Under the pieces are notes generated by a model. The model was not told the origin of the DNA. It saw only the letters and a program-made list of their open reading frames with translations, and ran no database searches. The position numbers and the translations under genes were made by a program. From contig NZ_JAKZLC010000001.1 of NCBI RefSeq assembly GCF_022808815.1, forward strand, positions 1,088,239 through 1,152,238: a stretch of DNA of 64,000 nt. Reading direction: 5' to 3'. Positions 42,654 through 50,807 of the stretch are shown here, one piece after another; positions within the stretch are counted from its first letter, which is position 1; every line of letters begins with the position of its first letter. The stretch comes from Geothrix paludis. GTDB taxonomy: Bacteria; Acidobacteriota; Holophagae; Holophagales; Holophagaceae.

Positions 42654-43685
42654 TTATTTTATTACCTGCATGAAAGTAGGAGCAATTCTTGAGACCTCGT
42701 TGATCAACGAAAGAAGAAGAATATTCCCATTAGCGTCAAATTGAACATTAATTGTATATTCTTCTTTTACATTTGCCTTACTTAACCAATAACTATCAGA
42801 GTCGGATGAAAATTTAAATCCGATGTCGTCCGTATCAGACGTTAAGGAATTATATGCTTCAATAATTTGCGAAAATTCTGTAACTGAGGGAGTGAATCCA
42901 ATTTCATAGTGCACTGGAATTTCGTTTGACACCATATTAGATCCATAATCCAGCCCTAGCCCGGCAAGAAGTCCGACTGCCATCTTGCGGAATGTTGATT
43001 TCTTTGAAGGTGAGGCTGGAATTTCAGCTTTGTAAAGGACTTTTGATATTGATGCACGGCGACTTCGCAAGGAGTCAATATAAGCCTTCTTCTTTGAATG
43101 GTCCTTTTTAAATCTTGGTATCCATTTTACGGTTTCACCCTTGTCGTTTTGATAACCTTCGATTCTGATGTGCTCATCGTCATCATCTTCACCATCACCA
43201 ATTACAACCCTGGGTGATTTATATCTTAAGTAATTTCTAAAATAAATATCAATTGCTGAGGCCGATGAAGGATACCCTTCCGGACGAAGTGAAATTATTG
43301 TTTTACCACTCGGTGGAATCATAAAAAAGCTCGGGAACCCAGGTATTTTCCCGTCCACATCCTTGGAGGATATGTCGGGTGAATTTACAACCGATTGTGG
43401 GTCAATTGATAATAATTTATTACCATGGACTAAATCTGCACCTACCCAGAGTGATACAAAAACATTTCCATGAGATTGAATAATTTCACAGCAATATATA
43501 TCCTTTTCTAGCTCCCGATATTTTAATTTAGTCTCAACCAATGGTTTACCGCTTAGCCAACCAGCAAGGTCACCTGTCAAATTGGTGAGGGAATAAAAAG
43601 GGCCGGGCAGTGTTTTCCCTTCCTTCCTTCCCCTTGGGAAATAGCCGCATTCCAATACGTCATACGCAGTGAATGTAATCTGCAT
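42654..43685 (-). CDS. Unknown protein, partner of the four-helix membrane protein
   Basis: 343 residues, AT-rich. Soluble N-terminal part (MQITFTAYDVLECGYFPRG), an acidic loop (GDGEDDDDEH near 180), a Lys/Arg-rich helix (KKDHSKKKAYIDSLRSRR) and one possible membrane-associated stretch, FRKMAVGLLAGLGLDYG. I recognise no domain. In defence modules a cytosolic sensor is often paired with a small membrane effector; the layout here is compatible with that. Confidence 0.7.
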   Translation of the reverse strand: MQITFTAYDVLECGYFPRGRKEGKTLPGPFYSLTNLTGDLAGWLSGKPLVETKLKYRELEKDIYCCEIIQSHGNVFVSLWVGADLVHGNKLLSIDPQSVVNSPDISSKDVDGKIPGFPSFFMIPPSGKTIISLRPEGYPSSASAIDIYFRNYLRYKSPRVVIGDGEDDDDEHIRIEGYQNDKGETVKWIPRFKKDHSKKKAYIDSLRSRRASISKVLYKAEIPASPSKKSTFRKMAVGLLAGLGLDYGSNMVSNEIPVHYEIGFTPSVTEFSQIIEAYNSLTSDTDDIGFKFSSDSDSYWLSKANVKEEYTINVQFDANGNILLLSLINEVSRIAPTFMQVIK

Positions 43686-44104
43686 GACCCCCCCAAATGG
43701 CCGTAGACCGAAGAATGGGACAGAAAGGAACTAGCTAAGAGCCTCATCCTAGAGCCTAGCGTAAGTTCCTGCTGGTTCAGCCCTCAAAGGTGATTCCGAC
43801 GGACTAGTGCCCAAACGGCGCCGTGTTCAGTCGCGAACCTGAACCCAACCATCAACTGGGCTATCCCTGTGAGCATGGCGCCGACTCGTTCGAGGAGTTG
43901 CTGGGACGTGCCCCCCAGGACCGAAATTCGACCTCCCCAGGGATGACCCTAAAGGCCACGAAAGGACCTGGGCCAGTCGATGGCCGCCCCGAATCGTCTC
44001 TACGCCGTAAAGAGGCTCCCAGGGGCCTTCGCTGATAGGTCCTGACCCTCGGGCGAATACCCCGACAGCCAACATCGCCTCTACCCTATGGGTGTTGGCA
44101 GGGT
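43686..44104. other. Intergenic stretch, nothing recognised
   Basis: About 420 bases between the AT-rich module and a small zinc-ribbon gene. No convincing reading frame (no ribosome-binding site with a family match), tRNA or strong terminator is seen. It marks the change from AT-rich to G+C-rich DNA. Confidence 0.5.
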
Positions 44105-44302
44105 TCAGGGGAGTTGATCCTCGCCGGGATTTAAAACGCGTGAACTGGGGATCGTCCGGCGCACCCATTTTGCCCTCGGCGGCTCGGAGGGCCACCAATT
44201 TAAAGGCTCGATCACCGGGGCACCGCAGTCGTCACAGACGAGACGAGGGGACGGATGGCCGTCCTCGGCGGACGTATTGTTGTGGGGGCAGACTCTGGCC
44301 AT
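44105..44302 (-). CDS. Small zinc-ribbon protein (putative)
   Basis: 65 residues from ATG at 44302, directly preceded by GGGGAGGGTG. MARVCPHNN and RLVCDDCGAPVIEP give C..H / CxxC zinc ligands. It lies just upstream of nothing in its own direction. A longer frame from 44440 exists but lacks such a ribosome-binding site. Function unknown. Confidence 0.5.
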   Translation of the reverse strand: MARVCPHNNTSAEDGHPSPRLVCDDCGAPVIEPLNWWPSEPPRAKWVRRTIPSSRVLNPGEDQLP

Positions 44303-44475
44303 CACCCTCCCCTGGCGAAGGTCGACAACGCCTCGGTGGCTAACAGCGTAGCCGAGGAGGACGGCGACAAAGTTCCAGCCAGAGGAAACAAGCGGCGGGC
44401 ACGCCCATAGGCATGCCCGCCGCCGACATGGTCTCAGCACCCTACGCCCACAGGTCGTTGGGCATCGACACCCAC

Positions 44476-45858
44476 TCAGTCCATTTCGGCATCGTCATCT
44501 TCGTCGATGGTGGGGGCCTCGGCCTGCACCACCGGCGCCACGAAGCCACTCACTCGGATGCCGTCCCGTTTGACCTTGGTGCGGCGCCAGCCGAACACAC
44601 CGGTGAGGATCTGGGCGACCTGACGGCCTTCCCTTCCGTTGGCCCGGTAGAGCTTCAGATCCAGGGCGTCCTTGAGGATCTCGTCGATGGTGGTGTCCTT
44701 GCGGCGGGCCAAGTAGGACCGCATTGGAGCCTCCATGGGGCTCTCAATGCGTCGGATGTCCTGCTCTTCGCGTGCCAACAGCTCCTCCTCGTAGGTTAGA
44801 TGCCAGACCTCCCCCTGCTTGTAGAGGTGGACGGCTTCAGCCCAGAGTTGCTCCCTGTCCCGGGCAAGGGCGTTGAGGTCGATGTCTCCGATCACCAGTG
44901 GCCAGAAGCGCCTTCCACCGGTTGTGTCCCGCAGGTAGGCGCTCTCGTTGACGGTTCCGACGAAGATACATGTCCGGGGAAACTCCCGGACATTCACCTC
45001 GTAGGGCATCCTGATCCGGTCACGATCGAGGCTGAGAAAGGCTTTCACCCTCGCCGTGTCAGCCTTGCTCAGAGCGTCCAGCTCGGCGAACTCGACCACC
45101 CATCGACCCTGGAGGCCGATATGGCCGTCCTTAGACCGGAGATCGAGAGGGGTGTCGTTCACCCACTGGTCGTTCATGAACAGAACGCGGAGGCTGGTGG
45201 ACTTGTAGGTCCCTTGTCCACCCTCCATGACCAGGCAGGCATCAGCCTTCGCGCCTGGGCGGTAGGCCCGGGCCACGGCGGAGATCAGGAACCGCTTGGT
45301 GATGGCCCGGTTGTAGTCGGTGTCTTCGGCGCCGAAGTAGTGGTCGTGAAGGTGACTGATGCGGTCCTGCCCGTCCCACTCCAGGCGATCGAGGAAGCGT
45401 TGGATGACGTGTCGACGGTTCCGCATCGCGACGGCCTTGACTGCATTGCTCAGCAGGGGGAGAGGGAAGCCGACATCCAGGTGGGTCTCACACCAGACTC
45501 GTAGGGCGAGGAGATGCTCCTCGCCGAACACCGAACCTGCCTGCCCCCCTCCTGGAATGGCCCGGAGCAGCTTGACCCTGCCCTCGAACGTGTCGAAGGC
45601 CAGGGAGCCCGCGTAGGTGCAGGACGTTTCCAGCACGATCTCCGCGTTACTCTGGAATGGACGGACGCTGTTGCCGTTCCATCGCAGGTCACCCATCCAG
45701 GTGTTGTCTTCTGGGTCGAGGTCAGGCCCCGGCTCCTCGGGCCAGAAGTCCGGGGTTGGGGGAGGGATGAACACCCCGCCCTTGGGCTTGCGGAGGGGGC
45801 GGAGTTCCGTCTTGAGGTCGGAGAAGTAGGCGTCTTGCGGGGGCAGCTTCCTAGCCAT
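44476..45858 (-). CDS. VapE-type (virulence-associated E) P-loop helicase
   Basis: 460 residues from ATG at 45858, with GAGG upstream. Walker A EGGQGTYKST near 213-222, then LQGRWVVEFAELDALSK (Walker B region) and FVGTVNESAYLRDTTGGRRF (arginine-finger region) are characteristic of the PF05272 family. It is a replication helicase of phage satellites such as SaPIs and of many integrative elements. It overlaps the upstream gene by 8 bp. A primase is not evident unless it is the upstream gene. Confidence 0.88.
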   Translation of the reverse strand: MARKLPPQDAYFSDLKTELRPLRKPKGGVFIPPPTPDFWPEEPGPDLDPEDNTWMGDLRWNGNSVRPFQSNAEIVLETSCTYAGSLAFDTFEGRVKLLRAIPGGGQAGSVFGEEHLLALRVWCETHLDVGFPLPLLSNAVKAVAMRNRRHVIQRFLDRLEWDGQDRISHLHDHYFGAEDTDYNRAITKRFLISAVARAYRPGAKADACLVMEGGQGTYKSTSLRVLFMNDQWVNDTPLDLRSKDGHIGLQGRWVVEFAELDALSKADTARVKAFLSLDRDRIRMPYEVNVREFPRTCIFVGTVNESAYLRDTTGGRRFWPLVIGDIDLNALARDREQLWAEAVHLYKQGEVWHLTYEEELLAREEQDIRRIESPMEAPMRSYLARRKDTTIDEILKDALDLKLYRANGREGRQVAQILTGVFGWRRTKVKRDGIRVSGFVAPVVQAEAPTIDEDDDAEMD

Positions 45859-46378
45859 GATCGACCTCGTCACGGTGGGAGAAGATGCAGGGTGCCTCCC
45901 GGTGGGACGCACCGTAGAGTCCGCCGTTGGAGAGGACGCCGGTGATGACTTCCATGGCGATGTCGAAGTCAGCGGGGATGGCGTTCAACCGGCCGCGCCT
46001 CAGGCCGAAGATCACTCGACCATCTTTGTTCGTGGGGGGGAACGACAGGTCGTCGGGATAGGGATCGACGTAGAGGTGGAAGGGAAACCCGACCGGGCAT
46101 CCCAATCCGAGGGAGAACCGGCCCACCCGCTTGTCGTTCCCCTTGAGAAGGGCCCAGGTCAGCCCCAGGGGCCGCTGGTTCCGCAGGGTGGCGACAGCGG
46201 CGGAAATGCCTGGGACCATCCTGGCATCGTTCTGGTGGTAGTGCGGGATGAACTCCTCTAGGCGAAGGGCCAGCGACCGGACGAAGATCGCGGTCATCGC
46301 GGGGGTCCCGATCAGATAGTTCTGGAGTGTCAGCTGGCTGTATTCAGCCGGTGGAGGAGAGGGTTGAGGGGTGCGCAT
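45851..46378 (-). CDS. Unknown protein upstream of VapE
   Basis: 175 residues (MRTPQPSPPPAEYSQLTLQN...). Contains AMTAIFVRSLALRLEEFIPHY and LHRYVDPYPDD-like FHLYVDPYPDDLSFPP. No primase or helicase motif recognised. It overlaps vapE, so the two are co-translated and probably function together in element replication. Confidence 0.65.
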   Translation of the reverse strand: MRTPQPSPPPAEYSQLTLQNYLIGTPAMTAIFVRSLALRLEEFIPHYHQNDARMVPGISAAVATLRNQRPLGLTWALLKGNDKRVGRFSLGLGCPVGFPFHLYVDPYPDDLSFPPTNKDGRVIFGLRRGRLNAIPADFDIAMEVITGVLSNGGLYGASHREAPCIFSHRDEVDHG

Positions 46379-47096
46379 CGGCGCCTCCTATGTGTGCCGG
46401 GTCCGTGTCGGGACATACGGCGGTCGGACCGTGCCTCGATGGCGCCGGTTCGAAATGAGGTGGAGGGCTCCGCCGGTAGTCCCCTGGCGGTGCCCGGTGA
46501 CGAGCTCTTGGAAGGCCCACCACCTGCTGGGGGCCGAAGTTCGCGGCTTACCCAGCAGATGGCTTCCTTCCCCAAAGAGCTTTCCGTCAGCTCCCATCCT
46601 TCACTTCAAGGGAACTGCGCCCCCGTGCCACCGGGGGGGAGGCCACCCTCAAGCAGCTCTTCCAAGAGATGGGTTGGATAGCTGCCGGACATATTTTCAC
46701 CGACACTTCGGCGTCGGGGCCCTCGTAGGGATGACCAAACGGGAAGCGATCGGGAGAACCTCAACTTGTTCAGGGTCCGGGTTCTTGGACAGGAGTCCAG
46801 GACCGGGAGAGGCCCATCAATCCTCGCTCTGTCCAGATGTCCAGACTCTGGTTCCCTTTATGAAAAGTTGAAATATGGAAGGGAGAGAGTATCTGCATCC
46901 TGGACAGGTTTCGCCAAATGGCACCTCAATCGTAGACACCTGGACACCCCGTCTAATCCAGCCCCTTTCCTATCCGGTGGAACCACATCCTGAACAAGGG
47001 ACTGACCTGCTAGAGAGGCACGGCGAGACGCCGGTGTGCCCCCAGATGCAGATGGGCAGAACGAAGAGGTGAGTTCCCGGGCCGTTTCGCTTCTCC
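46379..47096. other. Non-coding region with iteron-like repeats; candidate element origin
   Basis: About 718 bases without a convincing gene, between the VapE operon and the serine recombinase. It holds TGTCCAG at 46830-46836 and 46838-46844, the inverse CTGGACA at 46900-46906 and 46940-46946, and near-copies TTGGACA (46785-46791) and GTCCAGGAC (46796-46804). An AT-richer stretch (46855-46880) lies between them. This arrangement, beside a replication gene, resembles an origin. Confidence 0.45.
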
Positions 47097-47921
47097 TCAC
47101 TCCCCGCCCGACAAGTCATGCCGGGCCGCCTCCGCGACAAGACGATCTGCCAGAACCTGGATGTTGCCAGGGTTCCAAGCCGAGCCCCTAGACCGGTGAC
47201 CTTCGGCGGTGAGGATCGCAGCGATGCGGCGCCCACCCAACCCCTGTCGTCGAAGCTCAAGGATCCTGAGAAGTGTCGGGTGCTCACCTGGATGGGGCTC
47301 AAGGTGGACCCCGTCTGCCATGAGCTGAAATCCGAAGGGGATAGAGCCCACGCGCTCGTTCCGGGCTTTTTTTACGGCCAGAGCGGCCTTGGTCCTTGCC
47401 TGGATCATGCGGCGTTCAAGCCGCGCCGCTGCGTCCATGACAGTCGCCGCCATTTCGGAAAACGGATCATCGCCGGAGATCCCCTCTACGAGGGCGAGGG
47501 TGGCACCCCCTCCTCGAAGCTCGCGCTTGACCAACTCTGAGACGTAGACATCACGTGCGACCCGGTCCGCCTTGTGTGCGACGAGGACGCCAGCCCGAAG
47601 GTGTTTGATCGCCCCCAGGGCGGCAAGCAGCCCCGGGCGGTCTTCAAGATCGGCACCGCCGCTGACACCCAGGTCCTCATGCCAGGCCACCACAGAAATC
47701 CCTTGGCGATCGGCCCAGGTGGTGATGGCGGCGTGTTGGGCGTCCATGCCCAGGGCCTGTTCGTCAGTGCTCACCCTCAAGTAGGCCACCGCGACGGACG
47801 GGTTCAGCTTTGGGCGCCTTGGGTGCGGCAGGTGGGCCTCCGGGAGGTGGGGTGTTCTGGAACCGTTCGGTGCCAATACGCGGGTTCCCCCTGAGTAGGG
47901 GGATGGGATGAGCGGATGCAC
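47097..47921 (-). CDS. Serine recombinase (resolvase/invertase family)
   Basis: Up to 274 residues from GTG at 47921; a later start near residue 40 is possible. The catalytic Ser is in AYLRVSTDEQ (about residues 46-55). ADRVARDVYVSELVKREL and ARLERRMIQARTKAAL complete the resolvase domain. A short C-terminal 'recombinase' segment (GFQLMADGVHLEPH, GRRIAAILTAEGH) follows. It could act as resolvase, invertase or second integrase. Confidence 0.85.
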   Translation of the reverse strand: MHPLIPSPYSGGTRVLAPNGSRTPHLPEAHLPHPRRPKLNPSVAVAYLRVSTDEQALGMDAQHAAITTWADRQGISVVAWHEDLGVSGGADLEDRPGLLAALGAIKHLRAGVLVAHKADRVARDVYVSELVKRELRGGGATLALVEGISGDDPFSEMAATVMDAAARLERRMIQARTKAALAVKKARNERVGSIPFGFQLMADGVHLEPHPGEHPTLLRILELRRQGLGGRRIAAILTAEGHRSRGSAWNPGNIQVLADRLVAEAARHDLSGGE

Positions 47922-48244
47922 TCCCCCCTTCTACTTCTACTCCAAGGATTTTGAGCAGTTGGCGGCGAGTAGGGCGAGGGAAGCACCCTTGATCAAGGGA
48001 TCGGCCTGGGCCCCAAATTTAGTTTTTCAACTGCTGGGTATCATCCTGCTGAAGACGGCTTATTCGACCAAAATCGGCGGCTGAACTTCACCCCATCTCC
48101 CGATATCGCGGTGTCCTGCGGCCTTCGATACCACCCTCCTCACGGCACCGCAGGCCGTGCGGAGGGGCCCTACGCTCCAAGAATCTGACCATCGAGCACA
48201 GCTCGATCAGTCATCGTCTACCCCCTCATTTCGGAGACCTCCCG
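47922..48244. other. Intergenic stretch with small palindromes
   Basis: About 320 bases between two divergent genes. It contains AGCAGTTG (about 47957) with CAACTGCT (about 48028) and a GAGC-ACA-GCTC palindrome near 48195, but no gene, and no promoter that I can place with confidence. Confidence 0.4.
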
Positions 48245-48745
48245 ATGAACGTTCATAACGAGTCGCTGACCACCATCTCAGCGGATCCGACCCAACAACC
48301 TACTGCCTGTCTCGGCTCAGATCAGCCCCACGACCCACCGAGCGACTCCTGTGTGCGGGAGAAGTTCTACCTCGCCATCGGCCTGCTCCTCGACTGGGCC
48401 GGTCTGGAAGTCGCCCAGCACCTACTCCTCGAGAACGAGGTCCTCTCCATGGCCAAAGACATCCTCCTCTGCCCGGAGATGGCGATCCAGGATGGAGTGT
48501 TCCTGGAGATGGTTCATGACCGCAAGTGGTTCAGGCTCTCCCTGAACATGCCGGACACGTTCCTCTCTCTGGAGTTCGCTGATCACTCCGGACCCTGTGG
48601 GCAGTTCTACTGCCAGATCAACGACGAGACCCCCCTGAGTGCGGGTATGGCCACCTTCGCCCTCTACCATCTTCAGGCCATCTTTGCCAAACCGGCAGAG
48701 ATTGGCACGAGGATCGTTCTCGACTGCGAGATCGACTTCGCCTAA
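48245..48745 (+). CDS. Unknown island protein
   Basis: 166 residues with GGAG eight bases before ATG. Residues 35-70 are helical (REKFYLAIGLLLDWAGLEVA), the rest mixed (FRLSLNMPDTFLSLEFAD, GTRIVLDCEIDFA). No domain recognised. Monocistronic, convergent with the SRAP gene. Confidence 0.6.
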   Translation: MNVHNESLTTISADPTQQPTACLGSDQPHDPPSDSCVREKFYLAIGLLLDWAGLEVAQHLLLENEVLSMAKDILLCPEMAIQDGVFLEMVHDRKWFRLSLNMPDTFLSLEFADHSGPCGQFYCQINDETPLSAGMATFALYHLQAIFAKPAEIGTRIVLDCEIDFA

Positions 48746-48842
48746 TCACGAACCCTGAAGGCTCAGCTTGGTAGTGACTCTATGCCATGGGGTCACTACC
48801 TTGTTGTGCGGGTCCGCTTGGGCTTCATTCGTGATTTAAGGA

Positions 48843-49499
48843 TCAGCTCCCGAGGAAATCCTTGGGACCTCCGCCCATCACTTCAAGCCAACCTGATGGG
48901 CAAGGCTTCAGCAGAGCTTGGAGGTCCGCCATTGGGGTTCCCGTGTCCAGCCACGTGGCCCACTCCGTCGGGGCCAACAGCGCGGGCATCCGGTGGTGGG
49001 GCAACTCGGCGATCAGCTCGTTTGGCTCCGTGGTGATCACGGTCGCAGTGTCGTAGCCGATCCCCGTCTCCGGGTCTGTCCATGGCCCCCAGAGACCAGC
49101 GAAGACGAACAAGTCCCCCGTGGCCGGGAGGATCGTGCACGGCGTGCCCTTCTTGGCGCCGCCGACCTTCGGCCACTCGAACCAGGCGTTGACGGCGATC
49201 AGGCATCGCTGGCCCTTGAACGGCTTCGAGTAGAGCCTGCCGGTCGCGATCTTGTCAGCGCGAGCATTGAAGGTGAAGTATTCGGAGATGAAGGCCCGGC
49301 TGGGAGCGTTCGGGGGGAGGAAGCCCCAGAGGTAACTCGCCGCCACGCGGACGCCGTCCACAAGGCGGACGCCGGGGATGGCATCGGTCGGGGAGAGGTT
49401 CGGGTTCGGCACAGCCCAGTCCTTGGTGGTCCCGGCGGCGCCGAGGCGCTCCAGCACCAAGCCCTCGATGCCCTTCTTCACCCCCACGCGACCGCACAC
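48843..49499 (-). CDS. SRAP-domain protein (YedK/HMCES family)
   Basis: 218 residues from GTG at 49499 (read M-C-G-R), with GGAGG just upstream. Cys2 is essential because it becomes the catalytic N-terminus, which fixes the start. Other active-site elements are visible: TFNARADKI (Asn), VNAWFEWPK (Glu) and PHHRMPALL (His). The family crosslinks to abasic sites in single-stranded DNA and protects them from error-prone bypass. Divergent from the imuB-dnaE2 operon across a 183-bp region. Confidence 0.9.
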   Translation of the reverse strand: MCGRVGVKKGIEGLVLERLGAAGTTKDWAVPNPNLSPTDAIPGVRLVDGVRVAASYLWGFLPPNAPSRAFISEYFTFNARADKIATGRLYSKPFKGQRCLIAVNAWFEWPKVGGAKKGTPCTILPATGDLFVFAGLWGPWTDPETGIGYDTATVITTEPNELIAELPHHRMPALLAPTEWATWLDTGTPMADLQALLKPCPSGWLEVMGGGPKDFLGS

Positions 49500-49595
49500 A
49501 TGTCCTCCACCTAAAGCTGCCGACCATGATGCGCCAGGGTGGGGACGCCCGGGCAAAACTGCCTTGGACACACCAACTCCCACCGCCTCAACGCC

Positions 49596-49613
49596 GGTTC
49601 TCGATCAAGAACC
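49596..49613. promoter_or_regulatory. Candidate SOS/LexA-type palindrome between SRAP and imuB genes
   Basis: GGTTCTCGATCAAGAACC, arms GGTTCT/AGAACC around six bases, extended by CG/CG outside. It sits just upstream of a possible imuB promoter (CTGGCA at 49618-49623, TATATT at 49642-49647, 18-bp spacing). It could serve both divergent units. Confidence 0.5.
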
Positions 49614-49682
49614 GAGTCTGGCACATTCGTTTTTATTTCGCTATATTGGGACCCCGCCGATGGGGTGGGTGGGGTTGGTTCG

Positions 49683-50804
49683 ATGCTGGCTGTGTGGGTT
49701 CCGGAGTTGCCTTTCCAGCTTGCGCGGCAGCGCGAGGCAGAGCTGATCGGGCGTCCCTTGGGGTTCCGGAACCCGGAGCAGGGCCGAACTCCGAGGCTGT
49801 GGATGGTGGACCGTATTGCCAGGAAGGCCGGGCTGGAGCCGGGCATCCCCGTGGACATCGCCCTCCACCAGGACCCCGGGCTCGTCGTGCTCGACCCCAT
49901 GCCCTCAACCTGGATGGATGCCCGCGCCTGCCTGGGTCGTCACCTCCTGGCCTACAGCCCCCTGGGCCGTCTGGGACGCTTCGGTGAGGGCTTCGTGGAT
50001 CTTCGTGGGACCGAACGCCTGCACGGTCCCGTGCTCGACGCGGCAGAACGGCTCCGCACGGATCTCCTTACGGCAGTGGGCTGGAGTGCCCACGGCGGCC
50101 TAAGTCAGAGCTTCTCTGCTTCCCGGTTAGCGGCAAAGGCGGAGGACCGGGTGCGGATGATCGAGGCGGGCCAAGAGGCCCCGTTCCTCGCCCCCTTTCC
50201 GCTCGGGGCGCTGTCGGCCCTGGAGGCACGGTCGCGAGATCGACTCCAGCACTTTGGCCTGCACCGCGTCGCGCAGGTCCAACCCATGGAGGTCCACGCC
50301 CTCGGGCGGATCATCCCGGTGCCCGAGGCGTTCCAGGTGCTTCGTCAGGCACGTGGGGAGGACCAAGACCGGCTCCCGCCGTTGGAGGTCCTCCAGGCGT
50401 CCGAGTCCCTGCGGAAGATCATCATGCCCCCCGCGCACAAGCACGACCTCGGGCTCGCCTCGTGGGTGTGGGAGGCGGCGTGGGCGTGGCGCTTGGATGG
50501 CCGCTTCATCCACCGCCTCCGCCTGTCCTGGTGGGATGTCGATGATCTCCACCACGTGCTGCCCTTCAGCCTCAACGGCGAGGACCTCTGGGCGTGCTGC
50601 CGAGACCTCGAACTCCAGTTCATGGCCGAGGCGACCCGGCGGGTGCTCATCCAGCGCCTGGAGCTGGAGGCGTGGTTGGGGCCCACACCCGGCGCCCCCC
50701 TCCTCCTCGCCGAAGAGCACGTCCAGAAGAGGCTGGCGCTAGAAGCTACTGCCCTTCGACTCCATCGTCGCTTCGGCCAGCAGGCCCTCCGGCAGGGGGC
50801 GTAG
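49683..50804 (+). CDS. imuB: ImuB-like Y-family polymerase homologue (mutasome)
   Basis: 373 residues from ATG at 49683 (MLAVWVPELPFQLARQREAE); an in-frame ATG at 49539 would add 48 unrelated residues. GEGFVDLRGTERLHGP stands where catalytic polymerases have their metal-binding acids, which ImuB proteins lack. GLSQSFSASRLAAKAE and the helix-hairpin-like PLGALSALEARSRDRLQHFG region also fit. ImuB is a non-catalytic hub joining DnaE2 to the sliding clamp. Shorter than many ImuB. Three bases separate it from dnaE2. Confidence 0.82.
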   Translation: MLAVWVPELPFQLARQREAELIGRPLGFRNPEQGRTPRLWMVDRIARKAGLEPGIPVDIALHQDPGLVVLDPMPSTWMDARACLGRHLLAYSPLGRLGRFGEGFVDLRGTERLHGPVLDAAERLRTDLLTAVGWSAHGGLSQSFSASRLAAKAEDRVRMIEAGQEAPFLAPFPLGALSALEARSRDRLQHFGLHRVAQVQPMEVHALGRIIPVPEAFQVLRQARGEDQDRLPPLEVLQASESLRKIIMPPAHKHDLGLASWVWEAAWAWRLDGRFIHRLRLSWWDVDDLHHVLPFSLNGEDLWACCRDLELQFMAEATRRVLIQRLELEAWLGPTPGAPLLLAEEHVQKRLALEATALRLHRRFGQQALRQGA

Positions 50805-50807
50805 ACC

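Noticed and set aside
46766..46993. 75-residue frame in the iteron-like region
   Set aside because: No ribosome-binding site or recognisable protein character; the repeats fit a non-coding role better.
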